NCBI GenBank assembly: GCA_003210095.1
Contig: QCNP01000001.1
Span: 480,001-544,000, forward strand
DNA length: 64,000 nucleotides
From: Pelagibacteraceae bacterium AG-426-E17
GTDB lineage: Bacteria; Pseudomonadota; Alphaproteobacteria; Pelagibacterales; Pelagibacteraceae
Direction: 5' to 3'
The translations under genes were made by a program, and so were the position numbers. The notes under the pieces are model-generated. The model ran no database searches and was not told the origin of the DNA. It saw only the letters and a list, made by a program, of their open reading frames with translations. Positions 21,598 to 29,592 of this stretch are shown piece after piece; the first letter of the stretch is position 1, and every line of letters starts with the position of its first letter.

Positions 21598-22571
21598 TTA
21601 CTCTGTTTATTTATCAAAGATTCTGGTAAATCATCACCAAAACATCTTTGATAATATTCAGCTATAATGTTTTTTTCACTTTCATCACATTTATTTAAAA
21701 ATGTTACTCTAAATGAATAACTGATATCATTAAATATTTTTGCATTTTCTGCCCAATGTAAAACAGTTCTAGGACTCATCACAGTGGATATATCACCAGA
21801 CATAAAACCTTTTCTTGTTAAAGAAGCGACTTTTATCATGTTAGAAATTTTTTCTTTTCCCTCTGAAGTGTTATAAGATTTATTTTTTGCTAGTATTATG
21901 TCCATTTCTTTTTCTAAACTTAAATAGTTTAATGTTGTTACGATATTCCATCTATCCATTTGACCTTGATTTATTTGCTGTGTTCCGTGATAGAGACCTG
22001 TTGTATCGCCTAAACCTATTGTATTTGATGTAGCAAATAGTCTAAAATATTTATTCTGTTTTATTACTTTATTCTTATCTAATAATGTGAAATTTCCTTC
22101 AGACTCCAGAATTCTTTGAATAACAAACATTACATCAGGTCTACCAGCATCATATTCATCAAAAACTAAAGCAATTGGATTTTGAATCGACCATGGTAAA
22201 ATTCCCTCCTGGAATTCAGTAACTTGTTTACCGTCTTTTAATCTTATTGCATCCTTTCCAATCAAGTCTATTCTGCTTATATGACTGTCTAAGTTAACTC
22301 TTATACAAGGCCAATTAAGTCTCGCAGCAATCTGTTCTATGTGAGTAGATTTTCCTGTACCATGATATCCTTGAACAAGAACTCGTTTATTAAATGAGAA
22401 GCCAGATAAAATTGCAATAGTGGTGTCTTTATCAAATTTATAATTTTTATCTATGTCAGGTACAAAATCATTTTTTTTTGAGAAGGCATCCACTTCTAAA
22501 TCTGTATCTATACCAAAAGTTTGTTTTACAGAAACCTTAATATCTGGAATTGAATTTATATTTTCATTCAT
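21594..22571 (-). CDS. cobS: CobS-like AAA+ ATPase (aerobic cobaltochelatase type)
   Basis: A 325-residue MoxR-class AAA+ ATPase. Walker A is GYHGTGKS (68-75), Walker [11 protein letters not shown] (134-143), sensor 1 FATSNTIG and an arginine-finger region is seen around SPRTVLHW. N-terminal residues 1-50 match the CobS leader with FGID and [10 protein letters not shown]. It forms the motor of the CobS-CobT ring complex in other bacteria. Four-base overlaps on both sides (J-domain gene and cobT) indicate one translationally coupled unit. Its present substrate in this genome is unknown. Confidence 0.92.
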   Translation of the reverse strand: MNENINSIPDIKVSVKQTFGIDTDLEVDAFSKKNDFVPDIDKNYKFDKDTTIAILSGFSFNKRVLVQGYHGTGKSTHIEQIAARLNWPCIRVNLDSHISRIDLIGKDAIRLKDGKQVTEFQEGILPWSIQNPIALVFDEYDAGRPDVMFVIQRILESEGNFTLLDKNKVIKQNKYFRLFATSNTIGLGDTTGLYHGTQQINQGQMDRWNIVTTLNYLSLEKEMDIILAKNKSYNTSEGKEKISNMIKVASLTRKGFMSGDISTVMSPRTVLHWAENAKIFNDISYSFRVTFLNKCDESEKNIIAEYYQRCFGDDLPESLINKQSK

Positions 22572-23083
22572 TTTTTTAAAGTTCTTTTTAATTGTGTGTA
22601 CGCTAAAGTAATTACTTTTAGTTTCTCTTCAAAATTTTTATTACCTGAATTCATATCAGGATGAAACTTTTTGACAAGTTTTTTAAATTTTTCACGGATT
22701 TTATGCCAACTGTTACTTGCTGGAATACCTAGTATTTCAAAGGCTTTTAAATCTTTTTCGGAATATGTAAAATGTCTCATTTTATAATAACCATTTGATT
22801 TATCATTTTTTGCAAATTCATCATTAAGCGTGTTATTCCATAAAATTTTAAAAAAATTGTCTTGAGCACTAAAATTTTGAGTAGGTTTATGCCAAGTCAT
22901 ATCTGCTTTGATAAATTCATTTATTTCCTCATCATTCATATTGGCAAAATAATTCCAGTTTTTATTAAATTCTTTGATATGTTTAAAACATAATAAACGA
23001 TATTTTTTGCTATTATCTTTCTCAACCGGCGCCTTATATTCACCAACCTCAGTACAATTATTCCAATCGCAAATATTTTTCAT
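22568..23083 (-). CDS. J-domain protein with N-terminal zinc knuckle
   Basis: 171 residues. The C-terminal J domain has the HPD triad at 141-143 in KKFHPDMNSG, so it should stimulate an Hsp70. The N-terminus carries Cys5, Cys10, Cys32 and His35 in CDWNNC and LCFKHIKEFN, a likely zinc knuckle that is characteristic of the alphaproteobacterial J proteins found beside cobS. WNYFANM follows. It lacks the Gly/Phe and zinc-ribbon regions of true DnaJ. It overlaps cobS by 4 bases and diverges from bolA across 25 bases. The order bolA / J protein / cobS / cobT is conserved in alphaproteobacteria; why is not known. Confidence 0.87.
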   Translation of the reverse strand: MKNICDWNNCTEVGEYKAPVEKDNSKKYRLLCFKHIKEFNKNWNYFANMNDEEINEFIKADMTWHKPTQNFSAQDNFFKILWNNTLNDEFAKNDKSNGYYKMRHFTYSEKDLKAFEILGIPASNSWHKIREKFKKLVKKFHPDMNSGNKNFEEKLKVITLAYTQLKRTLKK

Positions 23084-23108
23084 TTATGTATTATTATACT
23101 TTATTAAG

Positions 23109-23369
23109 ATGAAAATAAATAATTTAATAAATATTATCAAAAAAAAAATTTCTGATAAAATAATTTGTGAAGAACTCAACGTTGAAGATAAAACTTTTCT
23201 TCATGTAAAACATAAAAATTTTGATAAAAAAAGGTTTCATATAAAAATTGAAATTAAATCTAAACAATTAAAAATTAAAAATAAAATTGCTGCAAATAAA
23301 ATAATATTTTCAATAATAGAATATGAATTAAAAAAATATATTCACAGCGTGCAAATTTTAATTAATTAG
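23109..23369 (+). CDS. bolA: BolA-family protein
   Basis: 86 residues with the BolA fold: an N-terminal helix MKINNLINIIKKKI, then VEDKTFLHVKHK, then the FHIKIEIKSKQL segment and the HSVQILIN end. BolA proteins partner with monothiol glutaredoxins and handle [2Fe-2S] clusters or act on transcription. The reading frame is open further upstream, but the ATG at 23109 gives the normal BolA length and leaves 25 bases to the divergent J-protein gene. The glycine and proline positions of the loop are poorly conserved, so this is a divergent member. The 3' end overlaps aroB by 12 bases. Confidence 0.82.
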   Translation: MKINNLINIIKKKISDKIICEELNVEDKTFLHVKHKNFDKKRFHIKIEIKSKQLKIKNKIAANKIIFSIIEYELKKYIHSVQILIN

Positions 23370-24449
23370 GTTTTTCAAAAAATTACTAATTGTTTTTTTG
23401 CTATACTCCTTATGGAGAATTACTTTTGAAATCCTTTTAAGCAAAACTAAATTTATGGATGAACCTTTATTTTTTTTGTCTGTGCTCATAAACTTAATAA
23501 TTTTACTGATCTTATTTTTGTTAAAAAATTTTTTAAAATTATAGTAATTTAATTGAGATAAGTGATCTTCAATTAAGTTAAAATCTTGAGAATTTAATAA
23601 GTTTTCTTTATAACTAAACTTAGACGCAGCCAATATTCCTAACAAGACTGCTTCCCCATGATTTAATTTTTTTGAATAACCCATTGTTGCTTCAAAAGCA
23701 TGAGCAAAAGTGTGCCCAAAATTTAATGACTTGCGGAGATTTTTCTCTGTTTCATCTTTTTCAACTATTTTCTTTTTTATTTTACAACTTACAAAAATAG
23801 CTTTATCTAAAAATTTCTGCTTTAGATTTATAATGTTAATATAATTTTTTTTTAAATAATAAAAAAAACTTTTATTATCTATTAGTGAATGCTTAAGTAT
23901 TTCTGAGTAGCCACAAATTATTTCTCTCTTAGGTAAAGATTTTAAAAATATGGAGTCTGATATTACTAAATCTGGTTGACAAAATGTACCTACCATATTT
24001 TTTCCTATAAATGTGTTTACCCCAGTTTTACCTCCAATAGATGAGTCTACTTGACTTAGTAAGGTAGAAGGTATGTTAATAAATTTTAGACCTCTTTTGT
24101 ATATACTCGAGGCAAATCCGCATACATCTCCTGCTATACCTCCACCAATAGAAATTAAGCAATCGTTTCTGCTAAAATTATTCCTTTGAAGTAAATTTAT
24201 TATTTTCTCGATAGTTTTCATATTTTTATTCTTTTCGTTAAAAACCATCTTATAAAATACTACTTTTTTACTTTTTAAATTATTTTTTATTTTTAAGACA
24301 ATTTTAGAAGGAACGTTCTTGTCACAGATTATTATTATATTTTTAGATCGTATATTGTTATTTTTTAAAATTTTACTGATGCGGTAACTATTATTTTTTC
24401 CAATATAAATAGGATAATTTTTTTGCTTGGTTTTAATTACTAATCTCAT
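23358..24449 (-). CDS. aroB: 3-dehydroquinate synthase
   Basis: Second step of the shikimate pathway: converts DAHP to 3-dehydroquinate using NAD and a divalent metal. 363 residues. The NAD-binding region SIGGGIAGDVCGFASSIYKR is followed by PSTLLSQVDSSIGGKTGVN, and the metal ligands lie in FGHTFAHAFE and NHGEAVLLG. It overlaps the end of aroK by 17 bases, so the two genes form one unit, as in many proteobacteria. Confidence 0.97.
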   Translation of the reverse strand: MRLVIKTKQKNYPIYIGKNNSYRISKILKNNNIRSKNIIIICDKNVPSKIVLKIKNNLKSKKVVFYKMVFNEKNKNMKTIEKIINLLQRNNFSRNDCLISIGGGIAGDVCGFASSIYKRGLKFINIPSTLLSQVDSSIGGKTGVNTFIGKNMVGTFCQPDLVISDSIFLKSLPKREIICGYSEILKHSLIDNKSFFYYLKKNYINIINLKQKFLDKAIFVSCKIKKKIVEKDETEKNLRKSLNFGHTFAHAFEATMGYSKKLNHGEAVLLGILAASKFSYKENLLNSQDFNLIEDHLSQLNYYNFKKFFNKNKISKIIKFMSTDKKNKGSSINLVLLKRISKVILHKEYSKKTISNFLKNLIN

Positions 24450-24957
24450 ATTTTTTATAAACGTTTATTATTTTATCTATAATTTCGTTTTTTTTATGAT
24501 TATCACATGTAATTTTAAAATCTGATTTTGCATATACTTTGTTTCTTTCATTAATCATTTTTTTTATTTGAAATTCATTCATTCCTTTAATTACAGGGCG
24601 TTTAGGATTATTTCTAATCCTTTCTATCAGAGTTTTTGATTTCCAATGTAACCATATAGAACAAGAAAATTTTTTAATTATTAGCCTTAATTTATCGTTA
24701 AGGTAAGCCCCTCCACCCAAAGATACTATATTATTATTTTTTTTTATTTCTTTAAAAGACTCTTTAAATTCTAAATTTCTAAAAAAAATTTCACCTTTCT
24801 TCTCAAATATGTCTTTAATTTTTAAATTCTCTAATTTTTCTATTTTACTATCTATATCTATAAAATTTAAATTCAATTTTCTGGCCAACATCCTTCCAAT
24901 AGTTGATTTTCCAGAGCCCATCATACCGATCAAGACTATATTCTTTTTATATTCCAT
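24433..24957 (-). CDS. aroK: shikimate kinase
   Basis: Phosphorylates shikimate at O3. 174 residues from the ATG at 24957. A longer open frame starts at 25035, but it would overlap the divergent small membrane gene and add a tail without family similarity. The P-loop GMMGSGKSTIGR lies near the start, NFIDIDSKIE gives the shikimate-binding Asp, FRNLEF the Arg and VSLGGGA the glycine loop. RPVIKG provides the lid region. Its C-terminus overlaps aroB. Confidence 0.95.
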   Translation of the reverse strand: MEYKKNIVLIGMMGSGKSTIGRMLARKLNLNFIDIDSKIEKLENLKIKDIFEKKGEIFFRNLEFKESFKEIKKNNNIVSLGGGAYLNDKLRLIIKKFSCSIWLHWKSKTLIERIRNNPKRPVIKGMNEFQIKKMINERNKVYAKSDFKITCDNHKKNEIIDKIINVYKKYEISN

Positions 24958-25013
24958 AATTTTCTTAGTTGAAAAAACACAAATTTGTCTTAATTTGAAA
25001 TTATTAAAATTAC

Positions 25014-25199
25014 ATGCAATTTTATAAAAAAACAAGTATAGGAAAGTCTTTTAATCCTTTAAAAATAATAATTAAGTTACTTTTAGGAGTATTTGTTTTT
25101 TTTATTATAGTTATTTTAATAAGCAAAATAAATTTTCCTTCTCCAAATAAACTAATTGAAAAAAAAATTCCACAAGAAAATTTAAAAATTGTCAAATAA
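25014..25199 (+). CDS. small single-pass membrane protein, unknown
   Basis: 61 residues with a basic N-terminus (FYKKTSIGKS), one membrane helix (about 18-42, IIIKLLLGVFVFFIIVILIS) and a short polar tail ending IPQENLKIVK. No family recognised. The tail is probably periplasmic by the positive-inside rule. It overlaps the next gene by 11 bases, which suggests the two products work together at the inner membrane. It diverges from aroK across 56 bases. Confidence 0.6.
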   Translation: MQFYKKTSIGKSFNPLKIIIKLLLGVFVFFIIVILISKINFPSPNKLIEKKIPQENLKIVK

Positions 25200-26910
25200 A
25201 ACTTTTATAATCTTTATTATGCTTATGAGTTTAACATTAAGTGTTAAATCTAATGAGCCAGTTGATATATGGAGCATAGAAAACAAAGAAGAAAAAAAAA
25301 CTATCGAGGATACTTTAGATAATGATGTGCAGCAAAGTATTAACAATTTAACAAATTCTAAAGAAGACGAAATAGCAATAGAACAAGATACAATAGAAAT
25401 TAATAAGAAAATAGTTGGATTATACGATCCAAGCGATAACGGCTTTATGATGAATATGTGGAAAAATTCTGATCCTAAAAAAGTTTTCAATTTATCTAAC
25501 AAAATAAATAAAATGAAACTATCAGATGACGCTAAAAGTATTTACACTAAATTGTTGTTAACAAATACATACTCGCCAGTAATTCCTGAAGATGAAAAAA
25601 TTTTTTTTGATATCAAATCTGAATGGTTGATGAAATATAAAGATGTAGAACTGATTGAAGACTATGTATTTAAAAATATAGATATAATTCCTAATGAAAA
25701 ATTAATCAAATTTATCGTAGATGAATTATTAGCAGAAAATAAAAATAAACAAGCTTGTGAAATATTAGACAAAATAAAAATTAATTTTAATAATAATTAT
25801 TTAAAAAATTTTAATATTTATTGTCTTACATTTCTAAAGAAAAAAGAGGAAGCAATTTTAAGTTATGATCTTGAAAAAGAATCAGGATATAAAGATCCAT
25901 TTTTTGAAAAAAAATTATCATATTTATTTGAATATACAGATGAGGAACTAAGCACATCTGACAAAGATTTGTTAAGTTTACATTTATCTTATTTAACTAA
26001 TAAAAAATTTGTTTATGTGCCCTCTGAAAAAACAACAAAACTTTACTGGAGATATCTATCTTCAAATAACTTGCTTGGCAGTATAAATGACGTAAATCTT
26101 GAAGATGATGAAGAAGTTTTCCTTCTAGAAAAAGCAACTCATGACCAAAATTATGACGAAAACGAATTGTTTAACTTATATAAAAGATTTCAATTTAGTA
26201 TTGACCAACTTTTAAATGTTGAATCAGAGCATCAAAAATTATCTAAGATTAAATCTAGAGCTTTACTATATCAAGGAATACTTTTAACCAACAATGCCAA
26301 TGACAAAATTAAACTTTGCGAGACACTAAAAAATAGTTTTATACAAGATAATATTTCGTTGGCTTTTAATAAAGAGCTTAAAACAATCCTTAAACAGTAC
26401 GAATTAGAAGATTTATCATCAGAATTGACAAATTTTTATGAAGTATATACAGATGCAAACAAAAAAAATAATAAGATAAAGTATAACAATAAAATACTAC
26501 ATCAATCAAAATTAGTTAAATATTTTAGTGACGAAACAATTTCCAAAAAAAAAATTGAAAAGGACTTAAATAATTTTTTAAAAAAAGTAAAAAAAAGTAA
26601 AAAAAACTTTTTAGTAACAAAAGATATCATATTAATAGAGGCAATGGTGTCTGATGGTATTAATGTTAGTGAGGAATTTAAATACTTATATACTTTAGAC
26701 GATAATTCTATGCCTACTGATATTCAAATTTTAATAAATGATGATGAAACTGGTATGGCGATATTAAGATTGATAGAGATTATTGGTGAAGATAATATAA
26801 AAGATTTAGGATCCGAGACACTATATTTTGTTATAAACGCTTTAAACCAAATGGACATAGACCCAATAAGAAATGAAATTTTATATAACATTTTACCTTT
26901 AAGGGCTTAA
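25189..26910 (+). CDS. secreted helical-repeat-like protein, unknown
   Basis: 573 residues, starting at a TTG inside the preceding small membrane gene. A signal peptide is likely (FIIFIMLMSLTLSVKS, about residues 6-21), followed by NEPVDIWSIE and a long acidic, Asn- and Lys-rich, mainly helical body. The spacing of hydrophobic residues suggests a TPR or Sel1-like alpha solenoid, but no repeat consensus can be aligned by eye. No enzyme motif is present. It is probably periplasmic and linked to the small membrane protein before it. I do not recognise the family. Confidence 0.65.
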   Translation: MSNKTFIIFIMLMSLTLSVKSNEPVDIWSIENKEEKKTIEDTLDNDVQQSINNLTNSKEDEIAIEQDTIEINKKIVGLYDPSDNGFMMNMWKNSDPKKVFNLSNKINKMKLSDDAKSIYTKLLLTNTYSPVIPEDEKIFFDIKSEWLMKYKDVELIEDYVFKNIDIIPNEKLIKFIVDELLAENKNKQACEILDKIKINFNNNYLKNFNIYCLTFLKKKEEAILSYDLEKESGYKDPFFEKKLSYLFEYTDEELSTSDKDLLSLHLSYLTNKKFVYVPSEKTTKLYWRYLSSNNLLGSINDVNLEDDEEVFLLEKATHDQNYDENELFNLYKRFQFSIDQLLNVESEHQKLSKIKSRALLYQGILLTNNANDKIKLCETLKNSFIQDNISLAFNKELKTILKQYELEDLSSELTNFYEVYTDANKKNNKIKYNNKILHQSKLVKYFSDETISKKKIEKDLNNFLKKVKKSKKNFLVTKDIILIEAMVSDGINVSEEFKYLYTLDDNSMPTDIQILINDDETGMAILRLIEIIGEDNIKDLGSETLYFVINALNQMDIDPIRNEILYNILPLRA

Positions 26911-26941
26911 ATTATTCTATAAATTGTACTAAAATTAAAAA

Positions 26942-27463
26942 ATGGCTATTAAAAAAATTATAACCGAGCCGAATAAATTATTAAGGAAGATTTCCCTTCC
27001 TGTTGAGAATGTTGGTAAAAAAGAACAGCAATTAATGGATGATATGTTGGATACCATGTATGCAGCAAATGGAATTGGTCTAGCTGCAATACAAATAGGT
27101 GTTCCAAAGAATGTAGTAGTCATTGATTTAAATAAAGATAATAAGAAACTTCCAATGTTTTTTGTGAACCCTAAAATTACGAGCAAAAGTAAGTCACTGA
27201 AAAAATACGAAGAAGGCTGCTTATCTATACCAAATTTGTTTGCCGAAATAGAAAGACCAAGTGAATGTGAAATTCAATATTTAGACTATTTTGGTAAAGA
27301 AAAAACTTTAACAGCAAACGGTTTATTAGCTACGTGTATACAGCACGAAGTAGATCATCTTAAAGGTATTTTATTTATTGACTATTTATCTAAACTAAAA
27401 AAAGATATTATATTAAAAAAACTCTCAAAACAAAAAATAGACCAGAAAAGATTGGTTATTTAA
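26942..27463 (+). CDS. def: peptide deformylase
   Basis: Removes the formyl group from N-terminal methionine of new proteins. 173 residues with all three signature motifs: GIGLAAIQIG (motif 1), EEGCLSIP (motif 2, metal-binding Cys) and QHEVDHLKG (motif 3, two His ligands and catalytic Glu). It lies 6 bases before fmt, the classic def-fmt pair that manages formyl-methionine. Confidence 0.97.
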   Translation: MAIKKIITEPNKLLRKISLPVENVGKKEQQLMDDMLDTMYAANGIGLAAIQIGVPKNVVVIDLNKDNKKLPMFFVNPKITSKSKSLKKYEEGCLSIPNLFAEIERPSECEIQYLDYFGKEKTLTANGLLATCIQHEVDHLKGILFIDYLSKLKKDIILKKLSKQKIDQKRLVI

Positions 27464-27469
27464 TTTAAA

Positions 27470-28396
27470 ATGAAAAGAATTGTTTTTATGGGAACATCTT
27501 CTTTTGCTGTACCTATATTAAAATCAATATCTGAAAATGCATATGAAGTTTCTATGGTATATACACAACCTCCAAAAAAAAGTGACAGAGGCCAAAAAAT
27601 AAAAAAATCACCTATCCAAACAATTTGTGAGGAATTATCTTTAAAAGTTAGAACTCCTAATAATTTTGATAATATCGAAGAGGAAAAATCTATTTTGAAA
27701 AATCTTAAACCAGATTTAGTGTTAGTCGTAGCTTACGGTCAAATAATACCAAGAGAAATGCTTGGTTTATACTCGGATAGATTTATAAATATTCACGCAT
27801 CATTGCTGCCTAAATGGAGAGGTGCAGCACCAATTCAGAGATCAATAATGAATTTAGATAAAGAAACAGGCATAACAATTATGAAAATTAATGAAAAATT
27901 AGATCAAGGAGATTTTTGTAGTCAGTATAAATTAAAAATTGAAAATAATGAAAATGCTGAAAATTTAGCCCAAAGGTTATCAAACCTTGCAGCAAATAAA
28001 ATTATAGGGGACTTAGACGATATACTTGAAAACAAAAAATTATTTATTAAACAAAATAACAATGAAGCATCGTATGCAAAAAAAATTAGTAAGACTGAAG
28101 GTAAAATTAATTGGGATAAAAGTGCAGAGCAAATAATAGCAAATATTAATGGATTATATCCAAACCCTGGCGCCTGGTTTTATTTTAAAAAAAATAGATA
28201 TAAAATATTAAAAGCAGAAGTTTCAAATAATAATTCAGTACCAGGTTTAGTAGTTAATGAAAATCTTGAGATATCATGTGGTTCTAATTCAATAAAAATA
28301 ATTAAGATTCAGAGAGAAGGGAAAAAAGAGCAGAATATTGAAGACTTTATTTTAGGTACAAAGATAAAAAAGGGAGTGAATTTGAAAGATGTATAG
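27470..28396 (+). CDS. fmt: methionyl-tRNA formyltransferase
   Basis: Formylates initiator Met-tRNA using 10-formyltetrahydrofolate. 308 residues: the start KRIVFMGTSSFAVP, the catalytic region INIHASLLPKWRGAAPIQRS (Asn, His), the following DQGDF for the conserved Asp, and the C-terminal OB-like domain from about residue 205. It overlaps truA by 8 bases. Confidence 0.97.
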   Translation: MKRIVFMGTSSFAVPILKSISENAYEVSMVYTQPPKKSDRGQKIKKSPIQTICEELSLKVRTPNNFDNIEEEKSILKNLKPDLVLVVAYGQIIPREMLGLYSDRFINIHASLLPKWRGAAPIQRSIMNLDKETGITIMKINEKLDQGDFCSQYKLKIENNENAENLAQRLSNLAANKIIGDLDDILENKKLFIKQNNNEASYAKKISKTEGKINWDKSAEQIIANINGLYPNPGAWFYFKKNRYKILKAEVSNNNSVPGLVVNENLEISCGSNSIKIIKIQREGKKEQNIEDFILGTKIKKGVNLKDV

Positions 28397-29129
28397 GTAT
28401 CAAATAGTGCTGGAATATGTAGGCACGAACTTTAAAGGATGGCAGATTCAAAAAAAAGGTAAAACGGTTCAAGGTACTACCCAAAACATAATTTCTAAAC
28501 TTCTAACTCAAAAAATAAAATTACACGGATCTGGAAGGACTGATGCTCAGGTTCATGCTTTAGCTCAGTCCGCTCATTTTGATACACCTAATAAAATTAA
28601 AAATATAAAAAAATTTCAAAGTAGCCTAAATTATTTTTTAAATAAAAAATATATATCAGTTATATCCTTAAAAAAAAAAAATTTAAATTTTCATGCTAGA
28701 TATTCAGCAAAAAAAAGAATTTATAGATATTTAATATTCAATCGTGAAAGTTTACCTTCAATTAACAGAGAAAGAGGTTGGCATGTTAAAAAAAAACTAG
28801 ATTTAAAATTAATAAAGAAAGCTTCTATTTTTTTAAAAGGTACCCATGATTTTTCATCATTTAGAGCATCTAATTGTACTGCACCAAGCGCAATCAAAAC
28901 TATAGACTTTATAAAAATTAGTAAAAAAATCGATGAAATACAAATTCAAATTCAATCAAAGTCTTTCTTAAAAAATCAAGTACGTTCTATAGTTGGATCT
29001 TTAAAATATGTTGGTGAGAAAAAATGGTCATTAAAGAAATTTGAAAAGGTTTTTAAATCAAAAAAAAGGGTATTATGCGCTCCCCCAGCACCAGGGAATG
29101 GTCTATATTTAGAAAAAGTTATTTATTAG
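28389..29129 (+). CDS. truA: tRNA pseudouridine(38-40) synthase
   Basis: Isomerises uridines 38-40 in the anticodon arm of tRNAs. 246 residues. The catalytic Asp sits in GSGRTDAQVHALAQ, and FHARYSAKKRIYRY plus FLKNQVRSIVGSL are typical of TruA. The start overlaps fmt by 8 bases. The 3' end overlaps the SET-domain gene by 11 bases, tail to tail. Confidence 0.96.
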   Translation: MYRYQIVLEYVGTNFKGWQIQKKGKTVQGTTQNIISKLLTQKIKLHGSGRTDAQVHALAQSAHFDTPNKIKNIKKFQSSLNYFLNKKYISVISLKKKNLNFHARYSAKKRIYRYLIFNRESLPSINRERGWHVKKKLDLKLIKKASIFLKGTHDFSSFRASNCTAPSAIKTIDFIKISKKIDEIQIQIQSKSFLKNQVRSIVGSLKYVGEKKWSLKKFEKVFKSKKRVLCAPPAPGNGLYLEKVIY

Positions 29130-29592
29130 TTCTTTTTTTTATTTTAAATTTTTTGTTAATTCTCCATCTAGAGCCTTCTCTTACAATATATCCGCAACAC
29201 TTTTTTGATTTACATTTGCATGGAAATTGTTTGTAATCTTTATCATAACTAAAACCATAATCGTAACTCAACTCCTCTCCTGCTTTAATATTTCTTATAG
29301 ACGTAACCCAGATTTCTAAACCTTTACCTTCTACTTCACAGTTTGGGTCACATGAATGATTAATTAATCGAGCAGTATTCCATTTAAAATCACCGTCTAA
29401 ATCGTATCTTTTATTTAAATTAAATAAATATATATCTTTATCATTATCAAATTTATCATTGTTCTCTGTTTGCTTTTTAGTGATTAATTTTCCAATATAT
29501 TGAATTATTCTAGTTCCTGGAGCTATATCTTTTTTTGCATACAAACCTATTTTGTCTATTTTTGAGTCTTTAATTCTGTAAAGTTTACTCAT
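29119..29592 (-). CDS. SET-domain protein (putative protein-lysine methyltransferase)
   Basis: 157 residues forming an isolated SET domain. IGLYAKKDIAPGTRIIQYIG is the N-terminal SET motif, RLINHSCDPNC the SAM-binding NHS motif, AGEELSYDYGF the catalytic tyrosine region, and the end has a post-SET-like cysteine group CKCKSKKC. Such proteins methylate lysines, mainly on histones in eukaryotes; some bacteria carry them with unknown or ribosomal/chromatin targets. I chose the ATG at 29592 over the upstream TTG (29607). It overlaps the oligopeptidase B gene by 8 bases, so it is probably co-expressed with it. The target is unknown. Confidence 0.86.
   Translation of the reverse strand: MSKLYRIKDSKIDKIGLYAKKDIAPGTRIIQYIGKLITKKQTENNDKFDNDKDIYLFNLNKRYDLDGDFKWNTARLINHSCDPNCEVEGKGLEIWVTSIRNIKAGEELSYDYGFSYDKDYKQFPCKCKSKKCCGYIVREGSRWRINKKFKIKKRTNK

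Noticed and set aside
24958..25035. Longer N-terminus for shikimate kinase
   Set aside because: It would overlap the divergent small membrane gene and adds residues without similarity to the family; the ATG at 24957 gives the normal start just before the P-loop strand.
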